DNA of 27,493 nucleotides from Gnetum montanum (Eukaryota > Streptophyta > Gnetopsida > Gnetales > Gnetaceae). Shown in pieces: positions 8,405-17,810 of this stretch (its first letter is position 1; each line of letters begins with the position of its first letter). A program made the translations under genes and the position numbers. The notes under the pieces were generated by a model, which saw nothing but the letters and a program-made list of their open reading frames with translations, ran no database searches and had not been told where the DNA came from. The stretch spans positions 39,018 to 66,510 of the forward strand of contig MNCI01009485.1 of NCBI GenBank assembly GCA_015680685.1, in the 5' to 3' direction.

Positions 8405-8851
8405 AACTTGTAGAAAGAAGAATCTCAAGATGATAGCAAGTGGGAACTATCCTCTGATGGTTTATGTAACTACAAAGGTGCAGGGGCTGGATTATTTTTA
8501 GTAAATGATGATTCCCTAAAAATTTTCAAGGCAATTCATCTATCTTTCCCTTATATAAATAACAAGGCTGAATCTATAGCTTTGTGTATTGGAATTAAAA
8601 CAACATTGGATAAAGGAATCAAGGTAATCACCATAAAAGGAGACTCAAGATTGGTATGTGAATAGGTCAAAGGTCATAGTGTAGTAAAGAGTTCATTCTT
8701 GCAACCCTATAAACAATTTATCTACAAAATGCTAAATCAATTTCATCATTACCAAATAAAGCATATACATAAAGACGAGGATTATATAGCAAATGACTTA
8801 GCAAAAGCAGCTTCATCGTTAGATGTGAAAAGGATAGAAAGTTATGAAGAT
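8405..8851 (+). pseudogene. archaeal-type RNase H domain of Tat-like element
   Basis: Reads as the second RNase H known from plant Tat elements and cellular RNase HI of the archaeal type. It shows S-S-D-G-x-C-N-Y-K-G-A-G-A-G with the first Asp codon at 8456-8458, N-K-A-E-S-I-A-L with the Glu, K-G-D-S-R-L-V, and a final N-D-L-A-K-A-A. All four acidic positions are present. One in-frame TAG (8663-8665) follows C-E, where family members usually have Gln. The frame runs without a shift into the RT N-terminal region past 9118. Canonical Tat elements place this domain after RT-RNase H; here it precedes RT. Confidence 0.75.
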
Positions 8852-9988
8852 GTAATGATTGAGAATAAACATCAACCATCAATACCAGTTAACATAAAGC
8901 ATTTACAAGTATTTGAAGATGATGATCAATTGCTTAGGTTCTTGAGAAATAAACAAGAATTTGCAGGTCAAATCATACCTGAAATAATGTCAAGGGTTAG
9001 GACAAATTCCATTTCCAAAAAAGTGATTGATTATGAACATGAGTTTGACAAAAATTTGCTCACCAGAAAAGATGTACAAAATCTAGATGATCAAGCTTAT
9101 GAAGTAGTAAATTTTTAATCTACTAAGATGCCAAAGATGTTAAATGTCACAAAGGAAAAGGATTCAGTTTCCAAGAAAAATTTATTATTACTCTTCAAAA
9201 ATAATTTGGAAATTTTTTCTTGGTCTTATGATGATCTTAAAACTTTTTGAACACATGTGATGACACATAAAATTCCTTTGGTAGATGATTGTCAGATGGT
9301 TAAGCAAAAACAAAGGAAATTTAATCCATCATTTAAACGAGCTATGGAAGCCAAGAGTTATCACAAGCCCAAATCATATATCCGATCTAATATTTGACAT
9401 GGATTACTAACCTTGTACCAGTAAGAAAGAAGAATGATGATATTAGACTTTGTGTGGATTTTAGAAATTTGAATGAAGCCTTGGAAAAAAATAAATATCT
9501 ATTTCCTAGAATTGATGAAATGTTGAATAAGGTATCAGGTTATCAGGTATATTCTTTCCTAGATGGTTTTTTAGGCTATAATCAAATCATGCTAGATAAG
9601 GGTGATAGATATAAGATAGCATTTATCACCACATGGAAAACTTTGGCTTATCAAAGAATGCCATTTGGATTGTCAAATGCAAGAGCTACTTTTCAAAGAG
9701 CAATGGATTTAGCCTTTAAAGATTTAATAGGTGAGTTCATTGTGGTTTATTTGGATGATATCATCATATTTTTAAAAGGAAGGAAGATCATATTGGTCAT
9801 CTTTAACAAGTTTTTGACAAATGTTTTCAGTATGGTATTTTATTAAATCCTAAGAAATGTACCTTTGAAGTTAAATCTAGAAGTTTACTAGGCTATGTAA
9901 ACTATCAAGAAGGAATTGCCATAGATAACTCCTGAATTCAAACAGTACAAAATATTGAGGATCCTATAAAAAAAAGTCTCTTAGATCT
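8852..9988 (+). pseudogene. Ty3/Tat-like reverse transcriptase, first part
   Basis: After a linker in the aRNH frame, with stops at 9116 (TAA) and 9247 (TGA), the RT entry region reads N-L-E-I-F-S-W-S-Y-D-D-L. After a frameshift near 9354 the RT core follows from 9394: L-V-P-V-R-K-K-N, R-L-C-V-D-F-R-N-L-N, M-P-F-G-L-S-N-A and catalytic V-Y-L-D-D-I-I-I-F near 9745. A further stop or shift at 9844 leads to L-N-P-K-K-C-T-F. The last codons before 9989 read L-R-S, the start of the conserved L-R-S-F-L-G-K-I-N-F block that resumes at 21999. The LTR of the inner element therefore split this block. Confidence 0.85.
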
Positions 9989-10472
9989 TGTTAAACCCCA
10001 AAAATTAGTTTAGTTNCGGTGCACTCGGATGGCACTGGTAACATGGGCAACACTGAGCGACAGCAGGCAAGCAAGCGTTTTAGTCCTAAAACAGTAATGG
10101 CAAGTGGGCCAGAGCAATAGCAAGCATGCTGTCTAAGCCAAGCCCTGAGTTTTGAGCATGCAGAGACAGCAAAAAAGGGTTTTTGCGGCTGCAGCGATGA
10201 CAACGGTAGAAATAGATAATGGCGACAGCAATGCACACGCGGCAGAGATAGTGGCAAGGAATAGCGCGGATTGCAATAACGGTGTGTGCAACAGGAACGG
10301 CTGCGGTAGTAGTGAATAGGGGACAGCAAAACATGCGACGCGCACAATAGCAATAAGGGCTGGCAAGATGCGTAGCTGCGGCATGATGGCTGATAGATCA
10401 GAAACACAACAAGGGTTTCTTTGCAAAGTATCAAAGCGCTGCGGCGGATTGCAAAGTGGAAGCAAAGCAGAG

Positions 10473-10520
10473 CAGAGCAAAAACTATTCTCACAGGCAGA
10501 GCAAAAACTATTCTCACAGG
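10473..10520 (+). repeat. 24-bp tandem duplication private to 5' LTR
   Basis: Two identical adjacent 24-bp units (10473-10496 and 10497-10520) sharing the core GCAAAAACTATTCTCACAGG. The 3' LTR has a single diverged unit near 20578. It arose after insertion, or the copy was lost from the 3' LTR. Confidence 0.85.
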
Positions 10521-10768
10521 CAGACACTTAGTAGCATTCATTTTTGTTACGGCAGTAGCAATAGCAAAAATAGTATTGTATTTTATTTAATTGTAGACAC
10601 AGGGTTAATCAACATTTTTGTATTGTTGTAATCCTTCCAAGTTCAGGATATTGACCTCCATCATCATATTTACTGCACAAAAGCCTCTTCACTGCACAAA
10701 AGCCTCTGCATTCATTCACATCGCAACACCAAAACACAGAAATGCAAACCCATATTTTTGTTCTGTAG

Positions 10769-10975
10769 GGCTAGCCTGACGCGCAAATCCAAAGGATTGT
10801 GTAGGTGCAGGGAACTAGCATCTTGTGCGACAACTCTAACCCAGAAGAGAGACACACCATGAAAGATGTTGCAGCACTACTCAAGGAGATTCTCCATAAC
10901 TCATATGGTAATGCAGATAAACTTGGAATTTCTGCAACCCGTCATCATCTTCATCATCATGCAAATGCAATCTAG
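10769..10975 (+). pseudogene. captured LRR receptor-kinase 3' exon fragment (5' LTR copy)
   Basis: One frame reads P-D-A-Q-I-Q-R-I-V then C-D-N-S-N-P-E-E-R-H-T-M-K-D-V-A-A-L-L-K-E-I. This closely matches the end of the kinase domain in plant LRR receptor-like kinases (RCH1/RGF-receptor type), whose hallmark is P-E-E-R-P-T-M-K-D-V-A-A-x-L-K-E-I. Just upstream is a pyrimidine-rich stretch ending in AG (10767-10768), like a splice acceptor, and the frame starts there in phase 0. TAG codons at the second codon (10772) and at about 10796 break it. Homology beyond K-E-I is unclear. It is a gene remnant carried by the LTR, not an active gene. Confidence 0.65.
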
Positions 10976-11189
10976 ATCTCTAATCCCCAAGCAAGCAAGA
11001 TCTCCACAAACAAGAGAGGAGATTTGCATGGCTATAGATGTACATCTGTCCGGCAAGAAGAGAAAAATCAAATGGGACAAGGTTTGTCATTGAGAATGTC
11101 CACGTGGATGGTGGCAAGGATGTGAACGTGATAAAGCAGCAATCTTCAATTGGCATTGTGGGTTTTCTCTGGCGGCACATTTGTAGCAA

Positions 11190-11250
11190 CCGTCTAATCA
11201 ATAACACCGATATAGATGGACCGTCTAATCAATAACAGCAATATAGATGG
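11190..11250 (+). repeat. 31-bp tandem duplication in 5' LTR
   Basis: Two near-identical units starting CCGTCTAATCAATAACA, at 11190-11220 and 11221-11250. The 3' LTR has one unit near 21246. Confidence 0.85.
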
Positions 11251-11406
11251 TGAACACGTGGAGTGGCTTCCATTAGATTCCATGTTAATTTAAGACATAG
11301 AATGCTAAACTTGGCACTTACACCAAAAATAATTGATTGGTATCGAATTCTTCTTCTTCAATATCCATCTATTATTAAAAATAATTATTTTTAAACATTG
11401 TTAGAG

Positions 11407-11414
11407 TATAAATA
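11407..11414 (+). promoter_or_regulatory. LTR TATA box (5' LTR)
   Basis: TATAAATA flanked by GAG and CTCC, conserved in the 3' LTR as TATAAAAA at 21444-21451. It is about 540 bases from the LTR end, which suggests a U3/R boundary near 11440. Confidence 0.6.
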
Positions 11415-11956
11415 CTCCTTCAACATTGTATTTGGGGGTGTGCATACACATTGAGAAAATTTATTTTTGAGCTAACAAGAAAGAAGAAGGAGTTGATACC
11501 AATAAATTTTACATTAAGTTGGAATTAATTATTCTTCTGATTATTGTTGAAGATTTGTTAACCCTTGTGGCAATTCTTGTAATCCATTATCAAATGATCA
11601 AAATTGCTACATTGTGGAGATAGTGAGGCAGAATTGCAATTTAGGTAAAGTCTCCCTTCTAATCTTCAATTATTATTTGTAATTTTGATTTGATTTAATT
11701 ATTAATTTTTATTCTTGAACTTAATGTTAGAAGTTAGGGTGAAATTTTATTATTATAGTTATAAGTGATAGGCATAAGTGTGAAATTTAATTGGATTCGA
11801 TTCTAATTATTTATTATCTTAATGATTTTTTGACTTTTTAAATCATTTCTCCATGGATACAACTTGTGGGTCAGTCACAAACAAGGTAACTTCTCTACAA
11901 CGAAAGAAAGATAAAATTTAAAGACATCCAACACTGAATTTTGCTTGGCCCATCAA

Positions 11957-11976
11957 TTTGGCATCATTGTTGGGGA
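11957..11976 (+). other. primer binding site, decayed tRNA-Asp type
   Basis: TTTGGCATCATTGTTGGGGA, one base after the LTR end. It matches the Athila/Tat site TTTGGCGCCGTTGCCGGGGA at 15 of 20 positions. All five differences are C-to-T or G-to-A, as expected from deamination of methylated cytosines. Confidence 0.8.
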
Positions 11977-12479
11977 GGTTAGTAGAGTTAATCATCATCA
12001 AGGGTTTAGTAAACTTTGATTTTTATTTTATTTCATTTATTTATTCATGCATTTTATTTTTGTAATTTAAGAAATGGTTTCTTTTACTTGTTTTTCCTAC
12101 TTAAAGAAAAATAAAAATAAAAATAAAGAAAATCCCAAGAATCAGCTCCTCTTATGATACAACTAGCCGAAACTGTTTAAAAAGTTGCAATTAAAGCTGT
12201 GATAGTAGGAGTCATTAAATCAATTTGTAAATTCTTAGTAATGGTAGCCCATGAATGTGCCAATGGAGAGTGTTCATGTTAAATGAAACTAACAAAGCAA
12301 CCAAGGAAACCTACATGAATTCAACCATCTAGAAGCACTCTTAGCCTTTATAAACATATGAAAGTTAATCAAAACCAAAACCAAGAACAACCAATATGAT
12401 CAAGATTTGATTATTCTTCTCCTCAGGTGACACAAAATCCCAACAAGAAAATACAACTTAATCTTTCCATAACTGTCAA
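11977..12479 (+). other. leader and gag N-terminal region, unreadable
   Basis: AT-rich untranslated leader up to about 12150, with a run of A-A-T-A-A-A-type bases near 12107-12130, then a stretch that should hold the gag start. No frame stays open for more than about 40 codons and I cannot place the original start. Confidence 0.4.
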
Positions 12480-13560
12480 CCCTCTATTTGACATTCCAAC
12501 ATCAACCATGAGTTCAACTACGAGGGTAGGATCTCAAAATTTAAATACTACCTCAATGTGAACCTATGTGACCACAATAGGAGGTATCATCCAACCAATA
12601 AATACTTTGAATATACACACTTCACCAATAGTGACCTCATTACCAAGTCCTATAGTAATCCCAACAGTAGCTTCAACTTATACTATGCGATCATCCTCAC
12701 ATCATGTACCTCCTTCATTTTCCTTGGGTCCAATTCCTCTCTATTTTGGTAGTTTGAGTTCTAATGTTTCAATTAATCAACCATACCCAAGACAAACCCT
12801 TGGAGAATTATTAAATCAAAGAACATCAATTATACCTCAAGGCCCATTGGTTTTCCCCTAAGGAAAAGATGTAGAGGTTAACAATATTCACCTATTACCT
12901 GTTTTTAAGGGGACAAATGACGAGGATCTGGTCACTCACATAAGAGAATTTGAAACAACATTAGATATGTTAGCACCTCAAAGTGGGGATAGAACCAAAA
13001 TGATTACTTTCAAATCAACCCTAAAAGACAAAGCTAATTTTTGGCTACAAACCCTTTGAACACAAATTAGTTCTTGGCATGAGTTTAAAAATGTTTTCCT
13101 ACAAAGATTTCTTTCTAATGATAGGCTATACTCATTAAGAAACAATTAATGAGTTTTATGCAACATGAGGATGAGGACTATGAAAGCAACTTTNGATTTA
13201 AAGGGTTATGTTTAAAGAATCCAAACCATGGCTTCCCAACCCATAAATTAATCCAAATCTTTGTAGAAGGTTTAATACCTTATTGTAGGCAAAATGTTGA
13301 CTTTGCAAGTGGGGGAAATATTTTAAATGTAACACCAAAAGATGGTTGGAGAATTCTAGATTCATTAGTAGACCAAAGTAAACGTTGGTCAAAACCCAAC
13401 ATTATGCAAGGCATGACCCAACAAACAGAACAATTAAATAGAAAAGTTGATGAGTTAACACGATTAATTAAAAAACAAGCTCATGGAATTTAAAGTGAAG
13501 CATGCAACATTTATGGTAGTCCCCAACATGACCAGACAACCTGCCCATCCTTATGTTATT
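12480..13560 (+). pseudogene. Athila-type gag with decayed zinc knuckle
   Basis: A Pro/Ser/Thr-rich N-terminal region (12568-12860) leads to the retrotransposon gag core: F-K-G-T-N-D-E-D then F-K-S-T-L-K-D-K-A-N-F-W-L near 13015-13045. After a one-base loss near 13145 comes M-S-F-M-Q-H-E-D-E-D-Y-E-S, then H-G-F-P-T-H-K-L-I-Q-I-F-V-E-G-L and A-S-G-G-N-I-L-N, all standard Athila gag blocks. A CCHC knuckle at 13503-13544 reads C-x2-Y-x4-H-x4-C, so the second Cys has become Tyr (codon 13512-13514). An N at 13194 falls inside. Gag would form virus-like particles. Confidence 0.8.
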
Positions 13561-14091
13561 ATCAGAAGGAAATGCAAGAGTCAGCTAAGGCTTTTCAACA
13601 ATTTAAGAGCCAACCAATAATGAACTTTTCTCAATGACCATTCTACCCAAAAAAATATCCTCAAAATAATTTTAGGCCATTTAAGAATCTAACTAATGAA
13701 CATTTGGATAAACTCACCCAAAGCCTTACTTCCTTCATAGAAGAAAGTAGATAATTTATGAGTGAAACTAGGAAAAGATTTTAGGACTTAACTAAGAATG
13801 AATTACCATCCCAACCTGAACCTAATCCTACATCTCAAAGAAAAGGAAAAGAGCAATTACATTCCATTACTACAAGGAGTGGAAAAATAATCAAGGGGTG
13901 GAAAAATAATCAAATCTAAACCCCAAAAGAAAGTAAGATTCCAAGAGGTGGAAATACAACCGCAAGTAGTCAATGAAGAAGATCAACCAACTAGGGAAAA
14001 AAAACAACCATTATTCTCTAGACAATCAATTTTATTTCCTTTCCCTAAATGATTATGAGAAGACTTTACAACCAAATCCCATCTTGAAAAA
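13561..14091 (+). pseudogene. gag-protease linker
   Basis: Hydrophilic linker with the Athila-typical I-T-T-R-S-G-K-I motif near 13865-13890. That motif is followed by a short tandem duplication, the unit AGGGGTGGAAAAATAATCAA being a repeat of the preceding GGAGTGGAAAAATAATCAA (about 13877-13915). Several stops and shifts are present. No catalytic domain. Confidence 0.55.
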
Positions 14092-14640
14092 ATGTTTAGT
14101 GACTTATACTTACATATTCCTTTAGAACAAGCAGTAAAAGACACATCTCTTTATGCCAAATACTTAAGGGAATTATGCACTATGAAAAGAAAAGAAAAAA
14201 TTCCTAAACAAGTTTATTTAGTTGATAATCTTTCTCAACTTATACAAAGACATGAAATTCTTAAATACCAAGATTCAAGAGTTCCTACCATTCCAATCAA
14301 AATAAATGGACAAGAAATTAGGAATGCCCTATTGGATTTAGAAGCTAGTATTAATATTATGCCTCTTGAAGTAGCTGATCACTAGATATAGAGGATATAA
14401 GGAGTAAACATGACAATATCATTGGCTAATGGTTTAAGTGTAAAGCCCATAGGAATCATAGAAGACTTAATAATAGAGGTAGAAAAAGAAAAATACCCAA
14501 TTGATTTTGTTATCTTGAAAATGAAAGATCCTAATTGTTTCCTCATTATATTAGATAAACCTTGATTAGCAATAGCTAATGCGGTAATTAATTGTAGATC
14601 TAGCCAACTTCAACTCTAATTTGCAAATCTCACTTTTACA
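14092..14640 (+). pseudogene. Athila pre-protease block and aspartic protease
   Basis: The ORF opens with the conserved Athila block (L-Y-A-K-Y-L-R-E-L-C-T-M-K-R-K), then the retropepsin core A-L-L-D-L-E-A-S-I-N-I-M-P, where family members have D-L-G-A-S. The Gly codon is GAA at 14341-14343, a G-to-A change that would damage the active-site loop. Stops follow at 14383 and beyond; the flap-side sequence (S-L-A-N-G-L-S-V-K-P-I-G) continues in pieces to about 14600. It would have cleaved the gag-pol polyprotein. Confidence 0.75.
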
Positions 14641-15960
14641 CTAAATATATATAATAAGGTAAAAGAATATCATTTAAATACAAACTTGAAGGAAGCAATA
14701 ATGCTCTATACTCTACCCACTTCAGTAATGGAACAACATAGGGAAACATTAGTGTTAAATAATTTTGAAGGACCTTTAGACCCCTCAAGTAAGAAACAAT
14801 AAGATCTCCTTGACCAAATTCTAAATTTAGGATCAAGAAATATTGGAGAAATAATTCAACCTACAAATAAAGATTCCTTGGATCTTAAAGAATTACCTAA
14901 TACACTTAAGTATATTTTTCTAGATCAGAATAAACCATTAATAATAAACTTCCAACTTACCAATGAGCAAGAAAACAAACTATTAGAAATATTGCATAGA
15001 AAATATGAGGCATTTGCATAAAGTTATAAGGACCTTCACCAAGGAATCTCACCCAACATCTACCAACATCATATCTATCTAGAAACAATGTCAAACCAAT
15101 AAGAATTCCCCCAAGACACATTAATCCAACCTTAAAACAAATAGTTAGGGATAAATTTTCAAAACTTTGGAAAGAAGAAATCATTTATCCAATAGCAAAT
15201 AGTGAATGGGTAAGCCCCATTACTGTAGTTCCGAAAAAGGATGGAAATTGAAGAGTTTGTGTAGACTATAAAAGATTGAACCGAAACACAAAAAAAGACC
15301 ATTTTCCATTACCATATATAGATGAGATTTTAGAAAATTAGAAGGACATGAATACTATTGTTTTTTGGATGGGTTTAGTGGTTACAATCAAGTAGCTATT
15401 GCCCCTAAAGACCAACATAAAACAACATTTACATGTCCTTATGGAACTTTCGCTTATAGATGAATGTCTTTTGGCCTTTGTAATGCACTAGCCACTTTTC
15501 AAAAAGCCATGATCTCAATATTTTGAACTATTTTAGAAGATTATATTGAAGTCTTTATGTATGATTTTTCAATCTATGGGATACTTATGATGAAACCTTA
15601 CAACATCTTGAACATGTCTTAGATAGATGTATAGATAAAAACTTAAAACTAAGTTGGGAAAAGAGTCACTTAATGGTTACAAGTGGTGTAGTATTAGGAC
15701 ATGTTATTTCTAAATAAGGAATTAGAATGGATGATGAGAAAATAAGAGTCATATCTATACTACCAACTCCAACCAATTAAAAGACTCTTCAATCCTTTCT
15801 AGGACATGTTGGATATTATAGAAGATTTATCAAAGATTTCTCAAAAATTGCTAAACCATTATATATGCTCTTAGAAAAGGATCTTTCATTTTTTTAGACC
15901 AATGATTGTCACGAAGCATTTTTGGAACTTAAAAAATGAGTAACCACACCCCCTGTATTA
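14641..15960 (+). pseudogene. Athila reverse transcriptase, catalytic Asp lost
   Basis: The linker and RT N-terminus are readable through stops (K-Y-E-A-F-A near 15000, G-x-S-P-N-I). The core shows W-V-S-P-I-T-V-V-P-K-K-D-G, V-C-V-D-Y-K-R-L-N, F-x-D-G-F-S-G-Y-N-Q (after a shift near 15355) and F-G-L-C-N-A. The catalytic motif reads V-F-M-Y-D-F-S-I-Y-G at 15551-15580. The first Asp of the M-D-D pair is Tyr (TAT at 15560-15562). The connection part has L-Q-S-F-L-G-H-V-G-Y-Y-R-R-F-I-K-D-F near 15790-15840. At least ten stops or shifts break the gene, so it is inactive for two independent reasons. Confidence 0.85.
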
Positions 15961-16371
15961 AATGCACCTAATTGGGATTATCCATTCGATTTAATGTGTG
16001 ACGCTAGTGACACAGTAGTAGGGGTAGTTTTGGAATAATACATTGATAATAAACCAAGAGTAATTTATTATGTGTCCAAAAGTCTAAACCAAGCTCAAGT
16101 AAATTATATAACTATAGAAAAAGAACTATCAGCTATTGTATATGCTCTAGATAAATTTAGACATTATTTAATTGGATATAAAACTAGAGTATATACTGAT
16201 CATTCAGCCATTAAATTCTTAGCTACCAAAAAAATAGAAAATGCAAGAATAATGAGATGGTGCTTATTACTCCAACAATGTGACCTAGCTATGCTAGATA
16301 AAAGAGGTAGGAAAAATGTAGTAGTAAATAATCTTTCAAGGTTAGAAACTCATGATGAGAACCGAACATAA
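15961..16371 (+). pseudogene. Athila RNase H
   Basis: M-C-D-A-S-D-T-V-V-G near 15997 (first Asp), I-E-K-E-L-S-A-I-V-Y-A near 16110 (Glu), and Y-T-D-H-S-A-I-K-F near 16195 (second Asp). The usual N-V-V-A-D-x-L-S-R-L end reads N-V-V-V-N-N-L-S-R-L, so the final Asp position is Asn. A TAA at about 16036 interrupts the first part; from 16072 it is open to 16371. It is in the normal Ty3 position directly after RT. Confidence 0.8.
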
Positions 16372-17810
16372 GGAAGTTTTCATGATGAATTTCTTAATGA
16401 ACAACTTTTCTCTACAAAGAAGGATCTTTAGTTTGCTGATATAGCCAACTATCTTGCTACTATGAAAACTCCTACCAATTGGACTAAGGAAGAAAAAAAT
16501 CTTTCTTACGTAGCATACCTAGATAATTTGGAGTAGTTTGTACCTCTATAGAACATGTAAAGATAACACAGCAAAAAGATGTGTGGCTGAAAATGAATAA
16601 CAAGAAATTCTACAAATATGCCATGATAATTTAGGGAAGGCCTCTTTGATAGCAAACATACTGCTATCAAAATCCTTCATAGTGGATTTTAATGGCCCTC
16701 CATTTTTAAAGGTGCACATAAGTATGTGCAAGAGTGTGATAAATGTCAATGAATGGAAGTCATAACAAAAAGACATGAAATGTCCTTAAAAATCATTTTA
16801 ATAATAGAACCATTTGATGTGTGGGGTATAAACATTTTAGGACCATTTCCACCATCTAATGGATGTCAATACATTTTGGTTTGTATTGACTATGTTACCA
16901 AATGGGTAGAAGCAAAAGCCACCCCAACAAATGATGTAAAGGTAGTTGTAGCATTCCTTAGGAAAAATATTTTAACATGCTTTGGAACTCCACAGGCAAT
17001 TATTAGTGATCAAGGAACCCACTTTATCAATAAAATTATGGAAAAATTCCTTAAGTTTTGTGGTATCCAACATAAGATAGCTACTGCCTATCATTCATAA
17101 ACAAATGGCCAAGTAGAGAATGCTAATTGAAGTATCTTAAATATCTTAAACAAAAAATGTATGTACTAAAGGGAAGGATTGGTCTAAAAATTACAAGATG
17201 CACTTTGGGCTTATAGAATTACTTATAAACCAAGTTTAGGATATTCACCTTATCAATTGGTTTATGGTAAGTTATGTCTATTACTAGTCGAACTAAAATA
17301 CCATCTTTATGATTAGCCCAACAACTTAATTTTTATGAAGACATGAATTATGCCTCTAGAATTAATCAACTTCATGAACTTGATGAAATGAGGCTACATG
17401 CTCTGAATAAGCAAAGAATTGTAAAAAGGTAATTGAAAACATTACATGATAAGAGTATCTTTAAAAAACAATTTTTCATAGATGATAAAGTTTTACTTTA
17501 TAATATGAGATTACATAAATTTCCAAAGAAAGTAACAACTATGTGGGAAGGCCCTTGTTTAGTTATTTGACCCCATGATAATGGAAGTGTCCTCATATCA
17601 TCTATTGATGATTCCTCAACAACATTCCTAGTCAATGATCAGAGACTTAAGTTATATCATCAACACCACATTGAGGAACCTAGAGAAGACGAATTAATAG
17701 AGCTAAGCGATCCAACTTATCCCACTATAGACGAATTACATGAAAATCATTCATTCGAAGTCCTAGCTCTTAAATGTACCCCTCAACCAGACTCTTTCAT
17801 CATCAAATAA
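16372..17810 (+). pseudogene. Athila integrase, first catalytic Asp lost
   Basis: The zinc-binding N-terminus is heavily damaged (C-D-K-C near 16735). The core from 16753 reads W-G-I-N-I-L-G-P-F-P, where the first D of D,D-35-E is Asn (AAC at 16831-16833). The second Asp is kept in I-I-S-D-Q-G-T-H-F near 17005, and the Glu in N-G-Q-V-E-N-A-N near 17103-17126. The C-terminal L-W-A-Y-R-I-T-Y-K and S-P-Y-Q-L-V-Y-G-K blocks lie near 17200-17270. The remainder to about 17810 is readable only in short pieces. The enzyme would insert element DNA into chromosomes. Confidence 0.85.

Larger units (their letters stand above)
8298..9988 (+). mobile_element. Ty3/Tat-like retrotransposon, 5' half (interrupted)
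   Basis: Plus-strand Ty3-type coding begins directly at the caulimovirid edge and runs to 9988, where the LTR of another element starts. The second half is at 21994-23473. No 5' LTR, primer site or gag is present, so the element is truncated on this side, probably by the event that brought in the viral sequence. Confidence 0.75.
9989..11955 (+). repeat. 5' LTR of Athila/Tat element
   Basis: Matches 19643-21993. It is about 385 bases shorter mainly because the AT-rich segment at roughly 19671-20075 is absent, with a single N (10016) at exactly that place. It also carries two private tandem duplications: 24 bp at 10473-10520 and about 31 bp at 11190-11250. Confidence 0.9.

Noticed and set aside
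8699-9118. Separate gene starting near 8699
   Set aside because: It is the in-frame continuation of the RNase H domain after a TAG at 8663, not an independent gene.
9991-10527. Long Cys/Ser/Leu-rich minus-strand frames in the 5' LTR, with counterparts at 20168-20662
   Set aside because: They are antisense readings of CAG/GCA-rich LTR sequence, differ between the two LTRs and match no protein family.
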